From Nocardia sp. (GTDB lineage Bacteria > Actinomycetota > Actinomycetes > Mycobacteriales > Mycobacteriaceae): DNA of 64,000 nt. The notes below the pieces were generated by a model. That model saw only the letters and a list, made by a program, of their open reading frames with translations. It was not told the DNA's origin and made no database searches. The stretch is from assembly GCF_025465275.1 (NCBI RefSeq), contig NZ_JAODNK010000137.1, forward strand, positions 1 to 64,000, read 5' to 3'. This document shows positions 18,073 to 26,243 of the stretch, piece after piece; position 1 is the first letter of the stretch, and the number at the start of each line of letters is the position of its first letter. The position numbers were made by a program, and so were the translations under genes.

Positions 18073-18314
18073 ACCACCCCGACTCCGGTCACCGCGACTC
18101 GGAACTGCACATCGACTGGACCCGCTGTGCGGGGCGCGGCTTGTGCAGCGACCTGCTCCCCGAAACTCTGTCCCGCGATGACTGGGGCTACCCGATCGCG
18201 CGCGACGGCCGCCGCCGGCCCCGCCTGGCACCGGCACAGACCGCCGCCGCCCGTGATGCCGTCGACCTGTGCCCCCGTCTAGCCCTTCGCTTGCTTCCGC
18301 CACATCGCGATTGA
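18069..18314 (+). CDS. small ferredoxin
   Basis: This 81-aa soluble electron carrier has Cys residues in CAGRGLC and AVDLCPRLALRL, the pattern of actinobacterial 3Fe-4S or 4Fe-4S single-cluster ferredoxins. It is the last gene of the overlapping redox operon (ATGA with the NuoF-like gene). It likely shuttles electrons between that protein and the membrane reductase. Only three Cys are visible, which favours a 3Fe-4S cluster. Confidence 0.85.
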   Translation: MNHPDSGHRDSELHIDWTRCAGRGLCSDLLPETLSRDDWGYPIARDGRRRPRLAPAQTAAARDAVDLCPRLALRLLPPHRD

Positions 18315-18335
18315 AGCTCACATCGGTCGGCGGAT

Positions 18336-18971
18336 CTATCGGTGGGTCATCGCCTGGTAAAGCCACTCGAACCGGGGTACTTGCTCGGGGGTCACGGTAC
18401 CGACCACGTCTACCCCCGCCTCGATGAACGTCCTGACAGCACGGGCAATGTGGTCGGCCGAAGTCACGACGACAGCGTCTCGTGCGCCGATCTCGCGAAT
18501 GATCGCTGCCGAATTGTCGGCGTTGTCCACGGTTGATTGAGCGTCCTGCTCCAGATGGATTCGATTTGCCGAAATGCCATGCAAGACAAACCAATCCCCC
18601 ATCGCCTGCGCTTCGGTGACACCGTTGCGCGCATTGCCGCCCGTGAGGATGACAGGTGAGGAAGGTGCCAGCAGTGCTTGGACGCATCCGGCTTGTAGCC
18701 GCTCGACGAGTTCCGGCCGCATCGCGCCGTCAGGCAGCAGACCGTAGCCCAGCACGACGATCGCGGTGGCAGGACCGCGAGGAGCGGGTAGCGGTCCGGA
18801 CGGGAATTGGTCGGCCCAATCGGACGACCCGGATGCCGAGCCCGACGACGATCCTGCCGATCCTGACGACGATCCGGCCGACCCCGAGTCCGCGCTCGCG
18901 ATCCCGGTGGGCAGGCTGATCAGAGTGACGGCTGTCGCGATCACTCCCAGCCACACGACGGAATGCCTCAT
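18336..18971 (-). CDS. secreted DUF218 (YdcF/SanA/ElyC-like) protein
   Basis: This 211-aa protein has a cleavable signal peptide (residues about 1-27, ending in IASA). A low-complexity linker of repeated GSAGSSS units follows, then a DUF218 domain starting at AIVVLGYGL with TGGNARNGVTEAQAM and VVVTSADHIARAVR. DUF218 proteins are linked to envelope maintenance, but the biochemical role is not established. An AAGGGG lies six bases before the ATG. It converges with the redox operon, leaving 21 bases. Confidence 0.88.
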   Translation of the reverse strand: MRHSVVWLGVIATAVTLISLPTGIASADSGSAGSSSGSAGSSSGSASGSSDWADQFPSGPLPAPRGPATAIVVLGYGLLPDGAMRPELVERLQAGCVQALLAPSSPVILTGGNARNGVTEAQAMGDWFVLHGISANRIHLEQDAQSTVDNADNSAAIIREIGARDAVVVTSADHIARAVRTFIEAGVDVVGTVTPEQVPRFEWLYQAMTHR

Positions 18972-19167
18972 TCGGTCCCCTTGCGCTAACGGTCGGATGG
19001 CTGGAGCCGAGCATTATCGCTACATCGCCGCTATCGTATGCGCTGTGAAAAAAAGCGCGAAGAGGACACGCAGAACGGCTGCTGGAGTTCCGCCGTTCTA
19101 ATCACTGTGTACGTCAGAATCATTCAGGACAATACGATGTATACCGCTGGCGCCGCCCTGGCCTTGC

Positions 19168-19839
19168 TTATAAACCGCCTTGGTTATGTGGGATGGCAGT
19201 GTTCCCGGCGACCACGAAACCGTCTCGGCGAGCGCGGTATTCGCGGCGCCAGCGGATGAAACCGAGCAACACCAGCAGAAAGAAGACTCCGTAAACGGCG
19301 CCCGAGGCGTACAGCCCGGATTTCAGCGCCAGCGGCACACCGACCAGGTCGACCAGCATCCAGATGATCCAGAAGTCCACCAGCGCCCGGCTCTGCGCGA
19401 AGGTCGCAATGGCGCTGCCGACGAAGACATACGCATTGGCCCACGGCGACCACGCGATGTGCAACCACGAAAGATGCGCGAACAGTTCCGCCACCAGTAC
19501 CGTTCCGGCCACGAGCAGTCCCAGCAGGGTCAGCCGCTCCCGGCGGGAACCCGGCCGCACCAGCAACTCCCGATGGTCCCGGGTCCCGCGGGTCCACGCC
19601 AGCCAGCCGTAACAGGCCAGCACGAGGAACAGCAACTGCTTGAGCACATTGCCGGGCACGTGCGCGTGCAGGGATGCCGACAACAGCAACAGCGCACCCG
19701 CCAATTGCACGGGCCAGGTCCACACCGTCTTGCGTATGGCCAGCCACACCACCGCCAGCGACAGCACGTTCCCGATCGCGTCGGTCCAGAGCACATGCTC
19801 CCCGAACAACTCGAAGGCGGCGTTCACGCCGCACCACAC
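19168..19839 (-). CDS. pnuC: PnuC-like nicotinamide riboside transporter family protein
   Basis: This 223-aa membrane protein has six or seven hydrophobic helices and the PnuC signature IIWMLVDLVGVPLALKSGLY with a C-terminal WRREYR. PnuC proteins import nicotinamide riboside or related vitamins by facilitated diffusion. Vitamin specificity cannot be read here, and no NAD or thiamine genes or evident riboswitch adjoin it. The GTG at 19839 is used; a second GTG four codons further in (19827) is possible. Confidence 0.85.
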   Translation of the reverse strand: MWCGVNAAFELFGEHVLWTDAIGNVLSLAVVWLAIRKTVWTWPVQLAGALLLLSASLHAHVPGNVLKQLLFLVLACYGWLAWTRGTRDHRELLVRPGSRRERLTLLGLLVAGTVLVAELFAHLSWLHIAWSPWANAYVFVGSAIATFAQSRALVDFWIIWMLVDLVGVPLALKSGLYASGAVYGVFFLLVLLGFIRWRREYRARRDGFVVAGNTAIPHNQGGL

Positions 19840-20111
19840 CGATCGGTCATCCCGAATTCCTCGGACTTCGCAGGCATCCGGACCTCCTTCACGGCTTGTG
19901 AATCAGCGCTGCCGAATTCCGGAGCGTACACACCTGTCGGCGACAACCGCGCCCCCACCACCGCGTATTCCATCACGATCGCCTGGTTTTCGATCCGGTC
20001 GGATTGCCCGGACCGACAAACTCCGAACGTGGCGAACTGGTCTCGGTCTGCGCGCTTGTCGAGAGTGGCTCGTGACCACAGTCATTCAGGGCCTACCCGG
20101 TCGTAGAAACG

Positions 20112-20327
20112 TCAACCGCTTCGACGCAGGCGTTGTCCTTCGTCGGCACTCGAAGCGAGGCTCACCGACCACACGGGAACGAAAGCGACGTCGTAATCCG
20201 CCATCGAGAGTCCGGAGTCGAGGTTGAGGCGGTGTTCTATGGCCCGGTCGAAGCGTCGATGCATCTCGGTGAACGCCTGCCACGCGTCTTGTTCCCGGGG
20301 GGTCAGCCAGCGCACATCGTCGTTCAC
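20112..20327 (-). pseudogene. truncated MarR-family regulator
   Basis: A GTG start overlaps the stop of the acyl-CoA synthetase (GTGA). The first 50 residues (RWLTPREQDAWQAF, RAIEHRLNLDSGLSMADYDV) match the N-terminal helices of MarR regulators. The frame then runs into unrelated residues and stops after 71 codons. The winged-helix DNA-binding region and C-terminal helix are missing, and I do not find them in any frame downstream. It therefore looks like a deletion remnant of the former regulator of this operon. Confidence 0.65.
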
Positions 20328-22045
20328 GGTGCCGAAAGCTTCATCGTCAATGTCACTTCGTCGCCCCCGGCTTCCCAGAAGGTGGGCAGAATGCGGAACC
20401 GTTTCACCTGCTCGACGGCGGAGAGCTTGGCATTGCCCGCGGCGATTCCGGTGGCGATCTGTTTGACGGTGACCGGGTCGATGGACAACGCCGCTGCCGA
20501 CGCATCGCTCAGATTGCGCTGTGCCGCATAGGGACCCGCGCTCTCGGCATCGAGCACGACCAGTGCCGTGTTGTACGCTCGGCCGTCGCCGATCGCCGCC
20601 ATCACACCGATGAGTGGGGTCGCCGCCTTGATGGTGTTCTCGATATTGGTCGGCGACATGTTCTTGCCGGAGGCGTTGATGATCAGTTCCTTCTTGCGAT
20701 CCACGACACGCAGGAAGCCCTCGTCTGCGATCGTCACGACATCGCCGGTGTGCAGCCAACCGTCGGCATCGACCGCCTCCGCGGTCTTCGCAGGCTCGTC
20801 GCGGTAGCCTTTCATCACCAGCGGACCGCGCACCAGCAACTCACCGTCGGCAGCAAGGCGTGCCTCCATGCCCGGCAGCAGCTTTCCGACGGTGCCGAGT
20901 TTCGCGTCGGCCGGATGGCTGACGCTGCAGATGCAGGTGAGCTCGGACATGCCCCAGATCTCGGCGATCGGAATACCCAGTCCGGCAAAGAATCCCAGGG
21001 TTTCCGGCGGGATCGGCGCGGCGCCCGACATGGCCCACCGCAGTTGGTCGAAGCCGAGTTTCGCGCGCAGCTTCGACAGCACCAGCTCATCGGCCTTGGC
21101 CCAGTCGGCAGCGACCTCGGCCGGCACCGGCTGGCCGGCAAGCTGATATCCGCTGCGCGCGGCGGCGACCGACAGCGCCCACTGCATCCCCTGCCGGCGG
21201 CTCTCGTCGGGTTCGCTGGCGACGACGAATTCGATTGCCGCCTTGAGCTTTTCCCATACCCGAGGCACCGCGCCCCAGATGGTCGGGCGGACATCGGCCA
21301 GGGCGGGGCCGATCTGTCTCGGATCCGCGACGACGGTCACCTGGGTGCCGAAAACCTCTTGCATATACAACGCGGTCAGTCGATCGGCGATGTGCGCCGA
21401 GGGCATGAACGAGGTGATGCGGTCACCGAATCGGAAGTCCAGCACTCCGGCGACCGTGTACGCCTCGAACAGCAGGTTCGCGTGGGTGGTCTCCACACCC
21501 TTCGGATTGCCGGTGGTACCGGAGGTGTAGATCAAGGTCGCGGTGTCTTCGGGCCGCACCGCCCGCCAGGTCGTGTCGAAGTCGAAATCGGCTGCGCCGC
21601 CTGCGATCAGCTCGGCCACCGACAGGGTTCCCGCCGGTGCGTCGTCGACACACACGATGTGGTCGAGTTCGACGCCACTCGCAATGATCCGCTCGACATA
21701 CCCGGGTTCGCATATCACCACGCGCGCACCGGCATTGCCGAGTATGTACGCGAGCTGTTCGGCGGAGGAGGTGTTGTACACCGAGAACGAGGTAGCGCCG
21801 ATGTGCTGAGCGCCGACTTCCAAGGGGTAGAAGTCGATTCGGTTCGCCATCATCAACGCGACGGTGTCGCCGGGACGCACACCCAGCGCGGCCAGCCCGG
21901 CCGCGACCTCGCGTACCTGCTCCGAATATTGCCGCCAAGTCAGTGTTTGCGTGCCGCCGGGAGTACGCAACGCCACGGCATCGGGATCGACGGCGGCGAT
22001 GTGCTGGAACGCTGCGCACAGCGTCTCGAAGCGAGGAGTGGTCAG
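20324..22045 (-). CDS. long-chain acyl-CoA synthetase (AMP-binding)
   Basis: This is an ATP-dependent fatty acid/carboxylate:CoA ligase. Motifs are IYTSGTTGNPKGVETTH (P-loop), WGMSELTC, WLHTGDVVTIADEG and VVDRKKELIINASGKNMSP. At about 573 aa from the marked start, its length is slightly short at both ends. No ATG, GTG or TTG is available in frame before the conserved N-terminus (FETLCAAFQ). A CTG at 22045, ten bases after GAAAGG, is the best candidate. The C-terminus ends abruptly at EVTLTMKLSAP, where relatives continue for 20-30 residues. The gene may be damaged at both ends. It would activate the acid from the upstream oxidation steps. Confidence 0.8.
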   Translation of the reverse strand: MTTPRFETLCAAFQHIAAVDPDAVALRTPGGTQTLTWRQYSEQVREVAAGLAALGVRPGDTVALMMANRIDFYPLEVGAQHIGATSFSVYNTSSAEQLAYILGNAGARVVICEPGYVERIIASGVELDHIVCVDDAPAGTLSVAELIAGGAADFDFDTTWRAVRPEDTATLIYTSGTTGNPKGVETTHANLLFEAYTVAGVLDFRFGDRITSFMPSAHIADRLTALYMQEVFGTQVTVVADPRQIGPALADVRPTIWGAVPRVWEKLKAAIEFVVASEPDESRRQGMQWALSVAAARSGYQLAGQPVPAEVAADWAKADELVLSKLRAKLGFDQLRWAMSGAAPIPPETLGFFAGLGIPIAEIWGMSELTCICSVSHPADAKLGTVGKLLPGMEARLAADGELLVRGPLVMKGYRDEPAKTAEAVDADGWLHTGDVVTIADEGFLRVVDRKKELIINASGKNMSPTNIENTIKAATPLIGVMAAIGDGRAYNTALVVLDAESAGPYAAQRNLSDASAAALSIDPVTVKQIATGIAAGNAKLSAVEQVKRFRILPTFWEAGGDEVTLTMKLSAP

Positions 22046-22077
22046 GATAGGACAGCCTTTCGAGTGTTCACGATGCT

Positions 22078-22308
22078 TCAGACCGCGACGGCGGAGGCGG
22101 CGTCGAGATTCGCGGTGATGAATCGGGCCGCGGCGCGGTACGCCGTGCGCGATTCGGGAACCAGCGCGGGCGTGGCCTGGGCAATGACTTGCCGCGCGGC
22201 CCACAGGCCGTACCGATTGCCCGGCGCCATACTGGTGACGGGGCGCACCGTGTACTCCGCCACCTGGCGAAACACCCTGGCACGCACCGAACCTCGATCG
22301 GTGGTCAC
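22078..22308 (-). CDS. short protein of unknown function, possible hydrolase remnant
   Basis: This 76-aa frame starts with an ATG overlapping the SDR stop (ATGA) and ends 33 bases before the acyl-CoA synthetase. The sequence (VAEYTVRPVTSMAPGNRYGL) resembles the leading segment seen before some alpha/beta-hydrolase domains, but none follows. It may be the stump of an esterase gene, which would suit a Baeyer-Villiger pathway, or a genuine small protein. The family resemblance is weak and from memory. Confidence 0.45.
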   Translation of the reverse strand: MTTDRGSVRARVFRQVAEYTVRPVTSMAPGNRYGLWAARQVIAQATPALVPESRTAYRAAARFITANLDAASAVAV

Positions 22309-23216
22309 GGCAGTTCCCTGGCGTCACGCCGCTCGATCGCGCGGGCGCGATCCTCGACCAGGTGGACCAGCTCGTGGATGCGGGAATCTCGGGCCAGCCG
22401 GCTGTCCAGCGCGACATTCACCAGCCCGCGCAGTAGGGAATAGGGCTCCCAGCCGATCGGTGCGATGGTGCGGGGCGCCCGGCGAGCAATGCCGTCGGCG
22501 ATCGTCGCGGCCGCCTCGTGCGCGGTGATCCGCACACTGAGCGGCCAGGGCAGCATGTCGCCCAGTCGCCGGCCCAGTTCGTCATTGTCGAGAGTGTCGT
22601 GGGTCATCGCCGTTTCCACGACGCCGAAGTAGGCGACACCAGCGCTCGCCCCGTGTGCGGCCAACTCGACCCGCAATGCGCGTCCGAGTTGCTCGACCGC
22701 CGCCTTGCTGATCATGTACGGCGAACCACCCACACCGGGCGCGAACGCAGCAGCCGAAGACACCACGACCACATGGCCTTTCGCCGCGACCACATGGTCG
22801 AGCGCGGGGTGCACGGTATTGAAGACACCGGTGAGATTGACACCGATCACCCGATCGAAATCGCGTCCCTCGATGACACGCAATGTCGCAGGCTTCGGCA
22901 CAATCCCCGCATTCGCGACGACGACATCGAGCCGGCCGAACTGCTCCACCACTCGCGCGGTCGCCCGCGCCATCGCTTCGCGATCGGCGACATCGGCGCC
23001 GATCGCCATGGCGCGTTTGCCGAGCGCATCGGCCGCGGCACATGCGGCCTGCTCGTCGATATCGGCCAATGCGACCGACGCGCCGCGCGCGTACAGGATC
23101 TTCGCCAGCTCCGCACCGATGCCCTGCCCGGCCCCGGTGATCAGCACCGCCTTGCCGCGCACATCGAAGGATCGCCCGGCGATCCAGCCGAGCGGATTGA
23201 GTGCTCCGATGCCCAT
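22305..23216 (-). CDS. short-chain dehydrogenase/reductase
   Basis: This 303-aa classical SDR has cofactor motif T27-G-A-G-Q-G-I-G34, an NAG motif (ANAGIVP, residues 101-107) and a catalytic Ser near 153 with Y167-M-I-S-K171. The Asp in LADID at the end of strand 2 suggests NAD. It probably oxidises an alcohol intermediate to a ketone for the neighbouring flavin monooxygenase. The ATG at 23216 shares one base with the preceding stop (TGATG), fixing the start. Confidence 0.9.
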   Translation of the reverse strand: MGIGALNPLGWIAGRSFDVRGKAVLITGAGQGIGAELAKILYARGASVALADIDEQAACAAADALGKRAMAIGADVADREAMARATARVVEQFGRLDVVVANAGIVPKPATLRVIEGRDFDRVIGVNLTGVFNTVHPALDHVVAAKGHVVVVSSAAAFAPGVGGSPYMISKAAVEQLGRALRVELAAHGASAGVAYFGVVETAMTHDTLDNDELGRRLGDMLPWPLSVRITAHEAAATIADGIARRAPRTIAPIGWEPYSLLRGLVNVALDSRLARDSRIHELVHLVEDRARAIERRDARELP

Positions 23217-24679
23217 CAGGCGTTCACCTCGTACGAGTCGATATCGAATTGGCTGGTGCGGCGGCGGTATTCGAAACTCCAGTTCGGATACAGGCCCGCA
23301 TTGTGGCCGTCTGCGGTCGTGTAATAGCTCTGGCACCCGCCGGTGAGCCACACCGTCGAGCGGCTGCGCTGCTCCATCTCGTCGAGGAACGCCTCCTGCA
23401 CCTCGGGCCGCACCTCGACGCGCTGCGCGCCACGGGACCGCATCGTCTCGAGTGCGTCCACAATGTAGGTGATCTGCGACTCGATCATAAAGATCGCCGA
23501 CTGGTTTCCCGCCGCACCGAACGGCCCCAGGGTGCAGAAGAAGTTCGGGAAGCCCGCGAGCGCGGCACCCAGATAGCTTTGCGGCCGTTTCGAATACACC
23601 TCGGCCGCCGTGCGGCCGTCACAGCCGACGAATCGCTCGAATGCGCCCGGGACCGATTCGAAACCCGTTCCGTAGATGATGGTGTCGACCGGATGCTCGA
23701 CGCCGTCGCGGGTCACGATGGAATGCGGCCGCACCTCCGCGATCCCGGCCGTGACGACCTCGACATTGTCCTGATCGAGGGCGGGAAGATAGGCGTCGGA
23801 GAAGATAGCCCGCTTGCAACCGATCATGTAGTCGGGCGTCAGCTTCTTACGCAGCTCCGGATCGCGGACCTGACGGCGCAACTGCATCTTGCCCAGCAAC
23901 TCGTACGGGTGCCGGAACCGGTTGTCGACGAATCCGATGAGACCGAATCCCTCGATCAGTGTGTAGTAGCTGCCACGAATTGCCTTGCCTACCAGCGGGA
24001 CCCGACGCAATAGGGATCGCTCCAGCACGGAAGTCGTGCGATCCATTCGCGGCACGATCCAGGGCGCCGACCGCTGGAACAGGGTGAGGTTACCGACCTT
24101 CGGCTGGATCTCGGGCACGATCTGCACCGCCGAAGCGCCGGTGCCGATCACCGCGACCCGCTCCCCCGTCAGGTCGTGCTCGTGATCCCAGTGCAGCGAA
24201 TGAAATGCCTTGCCCTCGAAGGTCTCCAGGCCCGGCAGCGACGGATACTTGGCGGCGTTGAAGATGCCGGTCGCGGAGAGCAGGAAGTCCGCGGTGAGGG
24301 TGCCGCCCGCGGTCTCGATCCGCCAGATCGACTTCCGCTCGTCCCAGGTCGCGTTCACTACCTCTGCGCCGTAACGGATCTGGCGAGCCACATCGTGCTC
24401 GGTCGCCACCGAGCGAAGGTATTCGAGGATCTCCTGCTGCTTGCCGTAGGTACGCGACCAGTTCGGGTTCGGCGCGAACGAATAGCTGTAGAGATGCGAC
24501 GGAACATCGCACGCGCAGCCCGGATAGGTGTTCGCCTGCCAGGTGCCGCCCAGGTCGTCGGCGCGTTCCAGGATCACCAGATCCTCGAACCCCGCCTCGC
24601 GCAACTTGATCGCGAGCCCGATACCGGCGAATCCGGAGCCGACGATGACGATGTGTTTGTGCTCGGTCTGTCCGGCCAT
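23216..24679 (-). CDS. Baeyer-Villiger-type flavin monooxygenase
   Basis: This 487-aa FAD/NADPH monooxygenase has FAD motif G14-S-G-F-A-G19, the Baeyer-Villiger fingerprint FxGxxxHxxxWD at F154-D165, and a second dinucleotide motif (IGTGASA) about residues 178-184. It would insert oxygen into a ketone to give an ester. The ATG at 24679 is taken because the flavoprotein begins there. The open frame continues upstream only through the aldehyde dehydrogenase remnant. It is coupled to the SDR by TGATG. Confidence 0.92.
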   Translation of the reverse strand: MAGQTEHKHIVIVGSGFAGIGLAIKLREAGFEDLVILERADDLGGTWQANTYPGCACDVPSHLYSYSFAPNPNWSRTYGKQQEILEYLRSVATEHDVARQIRYGAEVVNATWDERKSIWRIETAGGTLTADFLLSATGIFNAAKYPSLPGLETFEGKAFHSLHWDHEHDLTGERVAVIGTGASAVQIVPEIQPKVGNLTLFQRSAPWIVPRMDRTTSVLERSLLRRVPLVGKAIRGSYYTLIEGFGLIGFVDNRFRHPYELLGKMQLRRQVRDPELRKKLTPDYMIGCKRAIFSDAYLPALDQDNVEVVTAGIAEVRPHSIVTRDGVEHPVDTIIYGTGFESVPGAFERFVGCDGRTAAEVYSKRPQSYLGAALAGFPNFFCTLGPFGAAGNQSAIFMIESQITYIVDALETMRSRGAQRVEVRPEVQEAFLDEMEQRSRSTVWLTGGCQSYYTTADGHNAGLYPNWSFEYRRRTSQFDIDSYEVNA

Positions 24680-24681
24680 GG

Positions 24682-25057
24682 CTATTGGATCCTTCCGTGC
24701 AGCACCGAGACCAACGTGTCGACAACCGCGTCGACGGTGGCGCTGCGCTTGAATGTGGTGAGCGCCAGCGGAGATGGAAAGCGTTGCTCCGTAGTCGCTT
24801 TGGCGTAGGTGAATTCGCGGAGTCCGTCGGGTCCGTGCACCCGGCCGAAACCGGAGCCGCCGACGCCCCCGAGCGGCAGTGTCGGGATGGTCGCGTGCGC
24901 GACAAAGGCATTGATCGAGGTGCCGCCCGCGCGGATCCGGTCGGCGATCTGCCTGCCGTGCCGGCGTGAGAACACGGTGCAGGTCGCCCGTCGCGGGATC
25001 GCGAACCTCGAAGGTCGCTTCCGTGTCCGCCACGCGAACGTCGGTCGGTACGGTCAT
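24682..25057 (-). pseudogene. aldehyde dehydrogenase with internal deletion and frameshift
   Basis: The frame starting at 25057 gives a normal aldehyde dehydrogenase N-terminus (ATFEVRDPATGD) for about 27 residues. Around 24976 it meets, in another frame, the C-terminal end of the same kind of enzyme (VFSRRHGRQIADRIRAGG, then GGVGGSGFGRVHGPDGLREF), which runs to a stop at 24682. About 330-350 residues, including the catalytic Cys and Glu, are missing. This is a clear internal-deletion remnant inside an otherwise ordered operon. Confidence 0.85.
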
Positions 25058-25151
25058 TACTTGTCCTCCCCGTGGAGGATCGGGGCCGATCCGCCGAAAA
25101 TGTGGCCGTAGCTAGGTGCCATGGACGACATTGTCCTTCCTTGGTTTTCGG

Positions 25152-26243
25152 TCAGAGGTCGAGCACGAGCGACTCGCCGGCCGCGCGGGATACGCAGGTG
25201 AGCATGTAGTCCTCACGCTCGGACTCGAGCAGGGTCCGGTCGCGGTGATCGACCCCTCCGGCGAGCACCGCGACCTTGCAGGTACCGCAGAAGCCCTGCT
25301 GGCAGGAATAGACGACGCCGGGAATCTCACGTCGAATCGCCGCGAGAGCGGGCTCGTCCGCGCCGACCCGGATTGTCGTCCCGGTACGGGCCAGCCGGAG
25401 GTCGAACTCTTTCCCGTCGACAACCGGCAGCGCCGAAAAGCGTTCGGTGTGTAGCGATCCCGTCGGGTTGACCACGAACATCGTCCGCTGCGCCGCCCCG
25501 AGAACCGGCGGCGGACCGCATACATACACGGCCGCACCGGGTTCCGCACGGCCGATCAAATCCGCGACCTGCGGCACACCGAATTCGTCGTCCGGACGGA
25601 TCTCGAGCTCGCCCCCGGCGCACTCGCGTAATTCGTCCAGGAACGGCATAGTTTCGCGCGACCGGCCGAGATAAACCATCTTCCAACGAGCTCCGGCCGC
25701 ATCTGCGGCTTTCACCATCGGCAAGATGGGCGTGATCCCGATACCGCCCGCAACGAAGAGATATGAGGGCGCGTGGATAAAGGTGAATGCGTTGCGCGGC
25801 CCGCGAATTCGGAGCGGATCGCCTGCGCGCAGGGCCTCGTGGACCTCGCGCGATCCGCCACCGCCGGCGTGGATCTGCCGGACGGCTATCCGGTACCGCA
25901 TCCGGTCCGCCGGATCACCACACAGCGAGTACTGCCGCTGACGGCCGGAGGGCAGGAAAACATCCAGATGCGATCCCGGCGTCCACGCCGGCAGCCGCTG
26001 CCCGTCGCGGGCGACGAGGCTCAGGCTCACTACATCCTCAGCCTCCGCACGGACCGACTCGACGACGAGATCCAAGTCGAATCCCGTGCGCCGCAACGGA
26101 TTCGATCGCGACAACAACTGCGCGGACTTCCTCTCGGCGAACACCTGCCTGTAGGCATCCATCACCGCACCGAGTACCCGCAGGCTCACTGGTGGCACGA
26201 ATTCCTGCGCCGCCATGCCGTCCTCCACCACAGCGGTTCCCAT
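25152..26243 (-). CDS. PDR/VanB-type oxygenase reductase with C-terminal 2Fe-2S ferredoxin
   Basis: This 363-aa flavin reductase transfers NAD(P)H electrons to an oxygenase. A flavin-binding RQYSLCGDP motif is followed by an NAD domain (VAGGIGITPILPM, CGPPPVLG) and a C-terminal plant-type ferredoxin with ligands in CQQGFCGTC and a later Cys (YMLTCVS). About 55 extra residues precede the flavin domain. Its ATG shares a base with the stop of the diiron-like protein (TGATG). That protein is therefore its likely electron acceptor; the flavin monooxygenase downstream needs no such partner. Confidence 0.9.
   Translation of the reverse strand: MGTAVVEDGMAAQEFVPPVSLRVLGAVMDAYRQVFAERKSAQLLSRSNPLRRTGFDLDLVVESVRAEAEDVVSLSLVARDGQRLPAWTPGSHLDVFLPSGRQRQYSLCGDPADRMRYRIAVRQIHAGGGGSREVHEALRAGDPLRIRGPRNAFTFIHAPSYLFVAGGIGITPILPMVKAADAAGARWKMVYLGRSRETMPFLDELRECAGGELEIRPDDEFGVPQVADLIGRAEPGAAVYVCGPPPVLGAAQRTMFVVNPTGSLHTERFSALPVVDGKEFDLRLARTGTTIRVGADEPALAAIRREIPGVVYSCQQGFCGTCKVAVLAGGVDHRDRTLLESEREDYMLTCVSRAAGESLVLDL

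Noticed and set aside
20750..22528. Long plus-strand open frame (592 aa) opposite the acyl-CoA synthetase
   Set aside because: Shadow of the synthetase, which has complete AMP-binding motifs; the antisense translation has no domain.
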